This document shows positions 5,864 to 11,505 of a DNA stretch of 16,543 nt, piece by piece. A program made the position numbers and the translations under genes. The stretch is taken from NCBI GenBank assembly GCA_013695055.1, contig JACDBF010000173.1, positions 1 through 16,543 on the forward strand. The letters are read 5' to 3'. The stretch is from Actinomycetota bacterium. GTDB taxonomy: Bacteria > Actinomycetota > CADDZG01 > WHSQ01. Within the stretch, counting starts at the first letter, position 1, and every line of letters begins with the position of its first letter. The notes beneath the pieces are model-generated. The model ran no database searches. It was not told where the DNA came from and saw only the letters and a program-made list of their open reading frames with translations.

Positions 5864-8464
5864 ATGTCATCTTGGTTTCATGACAACTTCAAGCGACTTC
5901 CACCTCGCCAGCTCTCCCACCATCAACGACCCGCGCCGCAGACGGCTCATTCTGATCGCCGCATGTACCGCGCGCTTATGGCGGTTATCGCGTCGGTGTC
6001 TGGGCTCAACGTTGCGCAGCAGGAGCTCGCTCGAGCCTTCGACGCATCCCAGAGCACTGTTTTGTGGTTCATCAACGCCTACACCGTTGCTCTCGCAGCG
6101 CTGCTGATGCCCATCGGTGCCGTCGGTGATCGATGGGGTCGTAAGCCGGTGCTTCTGACCGGCCTCGTGCTCTTCGGGATCGCGACGTTGGGAGGAGGAC
6201 TCGCGCCGTCGGCAACGTTCATGATTGTCACTCGGGTGCTTGCCGGCGTCGGAGCGGCGATGATCATGCCGGTCACGCTTTCGGTGATCACGTCTTCTTT
6301 CCCTGACGACGAGCGTTCACAGGCGATCGGGATCTGGTCCGGCGTCGCCGGCGGGGGCGGCTTGATCGGCATGTTTGCCTCGGCGGCGTTGGTGGATCTG
6401 GTGAGTTGGCGATGGTTGTTCGCGCTACCTTTCGCGCTCATCGCAGGGGCTTTCATCACGTCGGTGCGATCTGTGCCGAACTCCCGCGAGGACAGCAAGG
6501 ACCCATTCGACCTCGGGGGCTCGCTCCTATCGATGGTCGGTGTCGGCGCCCTTGTGTTCGCCATCCACGAGGGACCCGAACATGGATGGACCGATCTGCT
6601 GACCTTGGTCGCTCTGGTGGGCGGTGTTATAGCCACGATCGGTTTCGTGGGCTGGGAGCTTCGTCAGCGAGCACCACTTTTCGACGTCCGGATCTTCGTC
6701 GACCGCCGACTCGCGAGCGGCTCGCTTTCACTGCTGTTCCACTTCGGCGTCTTAGCGGGGATATTCATCGTGCTGTTTCCGTTCTTTCAGGGTGTGCTCG
6801 GTTGGTCGGCCGTACGGTCAACCTTGGCCCTCTTGCCGATGGCGCTCGTGATGATGGTTGCGTCGGCCCTAGCGCCCAGACTCGTCAAGCGGCTGGGGAT
6901 GAGGGCCTCGATGCTGGCGGGAATCGGAGTCGCCGCCGTCGGCTTGGTGGTGATGGCTTCGTCCGTCTCCGTGGTTGGCGGCTATGTCTCGGTGCTGCCT
7001 GGGATGCTCGTCATCGGGCTCGGCATGGGCCTGACCATGACTCCGTCCACGGAGGCGATCACCCGTTCTTTGCCGACGGAAAAGCAAGGCGTGGCTTCAG
7101 CTCTCAACGACTCGACGCGCGAATTCGGTAGCGCCCTTGGCGTCGCCCTGCTCGGTGCCCTGCTTTCATCCGGCTATCGGGGAGCCATCACTCCACATCT
7201 ATCGGCCTTTCCTGACTCAATCGCAGATATCGCGCGCGGAGGAATCGCGACGGCGCTGGGGGTGGCGCCGCAGGCAGGCCAGCAGGCTCAGCAACTGATC
7301 AGCGCTGCTCAGAACGCGTTCGTGGAGGGCTGGGCGCGCTCGATGTGGGTCGGTGTCGCCGCGATGGGATTGCTGTTCGTGTATGTCTTTGTGCGCGGTC
7401 CTCGGCAGGGCCTCGAGAGGGCAGTGCGACGAGGGGGCCAAGTGCTCTCGTCTGGCGAGGTCGGTGTTGACGGACCTCGGGTCGTGGTTCCCCTCAAGTC
7501 GGAGTCCGCTCCCACCGATGAGACGTGGGACTGCGTCGTTGTAGGGACGTGGGACTGCGTCGTTGTAGGAGGGGGCGCGGCCGGATTGAGCGCCGCGTTG
7601 ACTCTGGGTCGCGCTCGCCTTCACACCCTTGTCGTTGACTCCGCTGCACAGAGCAATCGTGTCGCGGCAGGAATCGGGGGACTTCTCGGCTACGACGGTC
7701 GGCCGCCGGCAGAACTATACCGAGCCGGGTGGGAGGAGCTCGCTGCTTATCCGACGGTGACCGTGCGCCGGGGCACCGTCGTCGCGGGGAGTGTTGGAAA
7801 CGGAACCTTCGCACTGCAACTCGATGACGGCTCGCGGGTGAGCGCGCGGCGTGTGCTGCTAGCGACTGGCGTCGATTACGTGCCGCCAGATCTCCCTGGC
7901 GTCACGGAGCGTTGGGGGCGGTCGGTCTTCCACTGCCCGTTCTGTCACGCGTGGGAGTTGCGAGACCGCCCACTCGGCGTGCTCGAGGGAGATGTGGACA
8001 GGGCGCTCTTGCTCCAGCGGTGGAGTGACGATGTGACGTTGTTCGCTAATGGGTCGTTCGACCTCGGGCCCGAAGAGATCGGTCGCCTGGAGGAAGCAGG
8101 CGTCGCCGTAGACAAGCGCGTCATTCGGGAGCTCCGTGGGCCAGGGACTTCGTTGGAGGCGGTCGTGTTCATCGACGGGACCCATCGCCGTTGCGAAGGC
8201 TTGCTCGTGCCGGCCAGCCTGCAACAACGATCCGACCTAGCTGCGCAGTTGGGTATCAACTCGGCTGAGCTGGGGCTTGGGCCACTGACGGTCGATCCCA
8301 TGTATCGCACCAATGTCGCCGGTGTTTTCGCGGCAGGAGACCTCGGTCTTCACTTCGCTCCTTCCGTCGCATCTGCGATCGCCGCTGGTTCGACGGCCGC
8401 CAAAGCGGTCGTTCACGATTTAGTCACTGACGCCGCTGTCCTAGAACCGGCAACGGCGTCCTGA
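5864..8464 (+). CDS. MFS efflux pump fused to thioredoxin-reductase-like flavoprotein
   Basis: A fusion of 866 residues. Residues about 35-500 form a DHA2-type drug-proton antiporter with motif A GAVGDRWGRKP (about 84-94), a glycine-rich motif C region and probably 13-14 membrane helices. Residues about 554-860 form a TrxR-like FAD domain: VVVGGGAAGLSAAL (FAD site), CPFC (691-694, redox-active pair in HCPFCHAWE) and GVFAAGDLG near the end. CPxCH rather than CATCD is typical of the GliT/HlmI dithiol-oxidase branch. The second nucleotide-binding loop reads LGVLEGDVDRALLL and lacks the usual GGGxxA, so NADPH use is doubtful. A better N-terminus (ATG at 5880, MTTSSDFHLASS...RRRRLILIAACTA) lies in another frame and joins this frame only by a shift near 5967-5977, so helix 1 may be broken. 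A 24-bp tandem duplication sits at the fusion joint. The stop overlaps the methyltransferase start. Confidence 0.85.
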   Translation: MSSWFHDNFKRLPPRQLSHHQRPAPQTAHSDRRMYRALMAVIASVSGLNVAQQELARAFDASQSTVLWFINAYTVALAALLMPIGAVGDRWGRKPVLLTGLVLFGIATLGGGLAPSATFMIVTRVLAGVGAAMIMPVTLSVITSSFPDDERSQAIGIWSGVAGGGGLIGMFASAALVDLVSWRWLFALPFALIAGAFITSVRSVPNSREDSKDPFDLGGSLLSMVGVGALVFAIHEGPEHGWTDLLTLVALVGGVIATIGFVGWELRQRAPLFDVRIFVDRRLASGSLSLLFHFGVLAGIFIVLFPFFQGVLGWSAVRSTLALLPMALVMMVASALAPRLVKRLGMRASMLAGIGVAAVGLVVMASSVSVVGGYVSVLPGMLVIGLGMGLTMTPSTEAITRSLPTEKQGVASALNDSTREFGSALGVALLGALLSSGYRGAITPHLSAFPDSIADIARGGIATALGVAPQAGQQAQQLISAAQNAFVEGWARSMWVGVAAMGLLFVYVFVRGPRQGLERAVRRGGQVLSSGEVGVDGPRVVVPLKSESAPTDETWDCVVVGTWDCVVVGGGAAGLSAALTLGRARLHTLVVDSAAQSNRVAAGIGGLLGYDGRPPAELYRAGWEELAAYPTVTVRRGTVVAGSVGNGTFALQLDDGSRVSARRVLLATGVDYVPPDLPGVTERWGRSVFHCPFCHAWELRDRPLGVLEGDVDRALLLQRWSDDVTLFANGSFDLGPEEIGRLEEAGVAVDKRVIRELRGPGTSLEAVVFIDGTHRRCEGLLVPASLQQRSDLAAQLGINSAELGLGPLTVDPMYRTNVAGVFAAGDLGLHFAPSVASAIAAGSTAAKAVVHDLVTDAAVLEPATAS
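7523..7570 (+). repeat. 24-bp in-frame tandem duplication at the FAD motif
   Basis: Bases 7523-7546 and 7547-7570 are identical except for the last base (G against A). They encode TWDCVVVG twice, just before the glycine loop of the FAD site. The near-identity suggests a very recent duplication by replication slippage or an assembly artefact. Confidence 0.95.
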
Positions 8465-9099
8465 TGAGCGCACCCCAACAAGACCCGACGGTTTCGTTCT
8501 GGGAGCACTACTACCTTCGTCGACCGCAAGCGTGGAGCGGGCGACCGAACGCCGTGCTCCTAGAAGAGGTCTCTGACCTGATCCCTGGATCGGCCCTGGA
8601 CCTGGGATGTGGAGAAGGGGCGGACGCACTGTGGCTCGCGGGCCGGGGTTGGCATGTGACGGGGGTCGATGTATCTCGCACAGCACTGGAACGCGCTGCT
8701 CGAGCCGCTGAGGTGGCTGGCTTGTTTGAGCAAATCGTTTGGGAGTGGCACGACCTAGCGCTGTCATTTCCTGGCGGGACGTACGACCTTGTTAGTGCTC
8801 AGTTCCTGCAGTCGCCGATAGATTTCCCTCGCGACGAGATCCTGTCCAGGGCTGCTGAAGCTGTGGCACCGGGCGGCACGCTGCTGGTCGTCGGACACGC
8901 AGCGCCTCCGTCTTGGGCGGGACATCCTCACGTAGAGGGCATGTTTGTAGATGCGACCGAGACCGCGACGGCTATCGGGCTACACGATGACGGGTGGGTA
9001 CTCAATGCCCGTGAGGTCCGTGAACGACCCGCAGTAGGAGCCGATGGCGAACTCGGGAAGATGAGCGACAGCGTCATCAAGGCGCGCCGCAAGGACTAG
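8464..9099 (+). CDS. Class I SAM-dependent methyltransferase
   Basis: A 211-residue Rossmann-fold methyltransferase. Motif I is ALDLGCGEGADALWLA (about 44-59), the acidic residue after strand 2 is D69 (VTGVDVS), and the post-I region continues to YDLVSAQFLQSP and a GGTLLVVGH strand (motif III). The N-terminal phrase FWEHYYLRRPQAWSGRPNA, an aromatic segment ahead of motif I, is typical of small TehB/thiopurine-type detoxifying methyltransferases. The ATG overlaps the stop of the efflux-flavoprotein by one base (TGATG), so the two are translationally coupled. In actinobacteria such methyltransferases are also found fused to or paired with this flavoprotein class. The substrate is unknown; an S-methylation role fits the context but is inference. 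Confidence 0.88.
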   Translation: MSAPQQDPTVSFWEHYYLRRPQAWSGRPNAVLLEEVSDLIPGSALDLGCGEGADALWLAGRGWHVTGVDVSRTALERAARAAEVAGLFEQIVWEWHDLALSFPGGTYDLVSAQFLQSPIDFPRDEILSRAAEAVAPGGTLLVVGHAAPPSWAGHPHVEGMFVDATETATAIGLHDDGWVLNAREVRERPAVGADGELGKMSDSVIKARRKD

Positions 9100-9159
9100 G
9101 CGGGCTACGCCGGATTAGGTGTTGTCGAAACTCTGGTTCTACCTACCTGGGGCGCTGCT

Positions 9160-9290
9160 GCGCGCCGAGATCAGCCATTCCTGCTGACGCAACCGTAGTC
9201 CGCTAACTCTTTCACGCAACCCACGCTGGACTCTCGACCGTCCTCGGTCGTTCGCGCTGCGCTGCGCTGCGACCTCGGTCGGCAGACGTC
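9160..9290. repeat. Long spacer repeat, copy M
   Basis: A spacer between the convergent methyltransferase and phosphotransferase genes. Its first half (CAGCCATTCCT, GACGCAACCGTAG) matches the spacer at 10133-10170. Its second half (CACGCAACCCACGCTG, CTCGGTCGTTC and a GCTGC run at 9243-9282) matches the spacer at 5110-5235. It ends in CGACCTCGGTCGG, which can pair with CTCGGTCG upstream. Confidence 0.55.
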
Positions 9291-9298
9291 GGGGAATG

Positions 9299-10069
9299 CT
9301 AGGCGAGTGCGCGCTTCCAGTGGTGACGGTGGCGTACGAGATGATCGGCGGCGCGGGACCAAATGTCGAAGTGTCCGTCGGCCAATAGTCGATCGTAGGG
9401 CGGTTCGCCCCTCTGCCCGAGAGTTGTTATTAGGTGCGCCTCCCGTTTGCATCGAGCTATAGCGACATCAATCACGTTGGGCCTAAGGAACGCGCTGCCG
9501 TAGACCTCTCTGAACAATGCGAGGCGACGGCTGATCGTTGAATCATCTGACTCATCGCTTGGCATCAGAGGGATGAACGTCAGGAGTGACCATGAAAGCT
9601 CCCACGAACGAGGACCGGGGGCGGCCAGGTCCCAATCGATAAACACGAACTTGTTGTCAGGCGTGTGTACGAGGTTCCAAGGTGCGAGATCGTTATGACA
9701 GATGAGTTCTTCTGAAGGGTCGCCGCTACTGCCTCGGTCGGACCACAGATACCTGGGAGACGAATCGAAATCCATGACCGCGTCGTGGAATGTGCGGATC
9801 AATCGGGCGACGGCGGTCAAGCCCTCATCGGTCGTCACCAGATCCATGTGGTCGGGATAGACAACGTCACCAGGGACGAAGGAGAGAATCTCCCGGCCCT
9901 CTTCGTCGATTCCAAGGACGCGAGGCGAGCCACCGAAGTCCCTGCTTTCTAGGTGGCGTAGAAGCGCGTGTATCCCTGGTGTCCAGGGACCCGTTGGACG
10001 ACGCACCGTGTTGCCGAGGCGCGCGATCGCAGGGTGGGTGTTGCCGCCCTGGAGTTGTTCCTCGTCCAT
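9299..10069 (-). CDS. APH/choline-kinase-like phosphotransferase
   Basis: A 256-residue protein of the aminoglycoside phosphotransferase superfamily, which moves the gamma-phosphate of ATP to a small-molecule hydroxyl. The catalytic loop is CHNDLAPWNLV (H125, D127, N132) and the metal-binding motif is FIDWDLA (D145, D147). The N-terminal phrase GGNTHPAIARLGNTVRRPTG, then WTPGIHALLRHLE, is typical of uncharacterised actinobacterial members, not of named resistance enzymes. No substrate can be assigned. The start ATG at 10069 has no strong ribosome-binding site; leaderless translation is possible. The gene is framed by spacer repeats M (9160-9290) and R (10133-10240), and it converges on the methyltransferase. 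Confidence 0.85.
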   Translation of the reverse strand: MDEEQLQGGNTHPAIARLGNTVRRPTGPWTPGIHALLRHLESRDFGGSPRVLGIDEEGREILSFVPGDVVYPDHMDLVTTDEGLTAVARLIRTFHDAVMDFDSSPRYLWSDRGSSGDPSEELICHNDLAPWNLVHTPDNKFVFIDWDLAAPGPRSWELSWSLLTFIPLMPSDESDDSTISRRLALFREVYGSAFLRPNVIDVAIARCKREAHLITTLGQRGEPPYDRLLADGHFDIWSRAADHLVRHRHHWKRALA

Positions 10070-10132
10070 TGGCTGATGGTAGGCGGACTAGCGGTCCGGT
10101 TCGCTCCACCTCGCTGGGCGCAGCTGCCCCCG

Positions 10133-10240
10133 AAAGCAGCCATTCCTTACGACGCCACCGTAGGGCCGTTACGCCTTACGTCAACGGCGAACCCTGCGCG
10201 TCCATGGATGCTCGGGTCGCCTGCGGCGTCCGTTGACGAC
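10133..10240. repeat. Long spacer repeat, copy R, with inverted repeat
   Basis: It begins CAGCCATTCCT, then GACGCCACCGTAG and CCGTTACG, matching copy M at 9171 onward in the same orientation. It also contains a foldable structure: CGTCAACGG (10179-10187) pairs with CCGTTGACG (10230-10238), and GGCGAACCC pairs imperfectly with GGGTCGCC inside. It lies between the divergent phosphotransferase and ssb genes, so it may hold both promoters. Confidence 0.5.
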
Positions 10241-10320
10241 GGCGCGATCGCGTCCCTTTGACCGGATGCGTCGGAACGGCTTCGGGCGCAGCCAAGAAGC
10301 GCCCAGGAAGAGAGGTAGTG

Positions 10321-10686
10321 ATGAACCAGGTCGCTCTAGTCGGAAACATCACCGACGATCCACAGCTCCGCTACACCCAGAGTGGTGCCGCCCTCGCAGG
10401 CTTCACCGTCGCGGTCAGCCACCGCTCCAAGCACAACGGCGAGTGGCAGGATGTCAACGACGGGTTCTTCCGCTGCACGGCATGGCGCTCAGCCGCCGAG
10501 AACGCAGCCCGGTCTCTCCACAAGGGCGATCGTGTTCTCGTTGTCGGAAAGCTGATCGAGAGGTCCTTCGAGACCGAGGGTCAGAAGCGCACGGTCGTGG
10601 AGATCCAGGTTCAACACGTCGGACCGGACCTTCAGTTCGCAACGGCTCAGGTCGAGAAGGCGAGCCCCGAGAAGCAGAGCGCTTAG
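10321..10686 (+). CDS. ssb: Single-stranded DNA-binding protein
   Basis: A 121-residue single-OB-fold protein that coats single-stranded DNA in replication, repair or plasmid transfer. It starts MNQVALVGNITDDPQLRYTQ at an ATG preceded by AGAGAGG; the frame is open further upstream but the family start is here. The core WRSAAENAARSLHKGDRVLVVG and the strand VVEIQVQHVGPDLQFAT are clear. It ends EKASPEKQSA and lacks the long glycine-rich tail and the acidic DDDIPF-type tip of chromosomal SSBs. This fits an accessory SSB of a plasmid, phage or ICE. A strong terminator follows at once. A broken relative lies downstream. Confidence 0.92.
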   Translation: MNQVALVGNITDDPQLRYTQSGAALAGFTVAVSHRSKHNGEWQDVNDGFFRCTAWRSAAENAARSLHKGDRVLVVGKLIERSFETEGQKRTVVEIQVQHVGPDLQFATAQVEKASPEKQSA

Positions 10687-10700
10687 ACAAGCGTTCTCCC

Positions 10701-10724
10701 AGAGCCCGGCCTTGGCCGGGCTCT
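10701..10724 (+). terminator. Rho-independent-type terminator after ssb
   Basis: A perfect 11-bp stem AGAGCCCGGCC / GGCCGGGCTCT with a TT loop begins 14 bases after the ssb stop. The T-tract is weak (TCTTCTCG), as is usual in GC-rich genomes. Confidence 0.85.
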
Positions 10725-10764
10725 TCTCGCGGTGTAGAGGATCTTGCCGTCGAGGTCGCAGCTC

Positions 10765-11170
10765 CGAGTGCACAATCCCGAACAACAGCGCGGAGCGCCT
10801 TGCCCGCCGCACGGTATTGCAGCCGAAGGACCGATGTCGTGCGGATGATCGGAGACCGACCGAAGACGGAGGCAGTGGGGATGCGGATCTTCGTGGCCGG
10901 CAAGCTCGTCCAGCGCAAGTGGCAGGACAACGACGGAGAGTTCCGCTCTCGGTCGTTCCCTTCGGGCGTGCGACCTCAAGCGGGCGAAAGCAAGAGGAGA
11001 GGTTTGGGTTGGGTTCCGCCGAACGGCGCCGCAGCTCGTTAGAGACCGACGTCGTTCGGAAGAACTTGCGTCAGAGCGTCGAGATTCAGGTGACCCACGT
11101 GGGTCCGGATCTCCAGTTTCAGTCGGCTGAAGTGAAAGGCACTCCGGCCGAGGAGAAGCAGAACACGTAG
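10765..11170 (+). pseudogene. Chimeric broken ssb
   Basis: Three pieces of SSB lie in different frames. About 10785-10850 weakly recalls the SAAENAAR region. At 10880-10950 MRIFVAGKLVQRKWQDNDGEFR corresponds to the RVLVVGKLIERSFE strand. At about 11037-11170 LRQSVEIQVTHVGPDLQFQS, then AEVKGTPAEEKQNT, matches the C-terminus of the intact ssb. About 90 bp between the last two pieces begins with the hairpin repeat at 10948 and is not SSB. The duplicated middle region (two versions of the segment before VEIQV) suggests the ends of two different ssb copies were joined. It ends with TAG at 11168-11170. Confidence 0.75.
10948..10977. repeat. Hairpin repeat, copy inside broken ssb
   Basis: CTCGGTCGTTCCC-TTC-GGGCGTGCGACC. 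It begins immediately after the last SSB-like codons (GEFR) of the upstream fragment, marking the breakpoint. Confidence 0.75.
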
Positions 11171-11421
11171 ACGACGTTGACGACTATGACGTTCGCAACA
11201 GCGTCGATGGATGCGAACTCTGCGGCGGGTCCGGTAGCTATGACCCGCTGCCGAGACTCCTCGAGCTAACGGATGACAAGGCGGCAGAAGCTTGGATCGC
11301 AGAAGAGTTGCCGCACAGGAAGCCATGCAACGAACGGGAAACCGCTCTGGAGGCGGAAGCAGCCCTCCTAACGAGTTCGCCGAAGCCGGGGGGGTTGCCA
11401 TTCGCCAACCTCCGGCGCTGA
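11170..11421 (+). pseudogene. CxxC small-protein gene relic, copy 1
   Basis: A frame without a credible start codon reads DDVDDYDVRNSVDG, CELCGGSGSYDPLPRLLELT, then DDKAAEAWIAEELPHRKPC and runs to TGA at 11419-11421. The CxLCGGSG phrase resembles a DnaJ-type or zinc-ribbon knuckle, with a possible partner cysteine in KPC. A second copy lies at 14254-14640 with the same residue order, so the gene is real although its N-terminus is missing here. It begins at the last base of the broken ssb stop, suggesting that ssb and this gene were neighbours in the parent element. Function unknown. Confidence 0.6.
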
Positions 11422-11505
11422 GACCCGGAGTCGCGGGCCAGTTGATCCCACGGCTGGGATAGGCTTTCACTGTTGGCCTGGTGACCTGGACGAGCGGGGA
11501 GATGG

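Noticed and set aside
9160..10240. Spacer repeats as integron attC sites
   Set aside because: They fold and flank genes, but the terminal motifs (CGTCAAC...GTTGACG) do not fit RYYYAAC...GTTRRRY, gene orientation is mixed, and no integron integrase is in the window.
10233..11042. A 269-residue plus-strand open frame overlapping ssb
   Set aside because: Most of it is an out-of-frame shadow of ssb rich in R, S and P. Only its last part reads one piece of the broken ssb.
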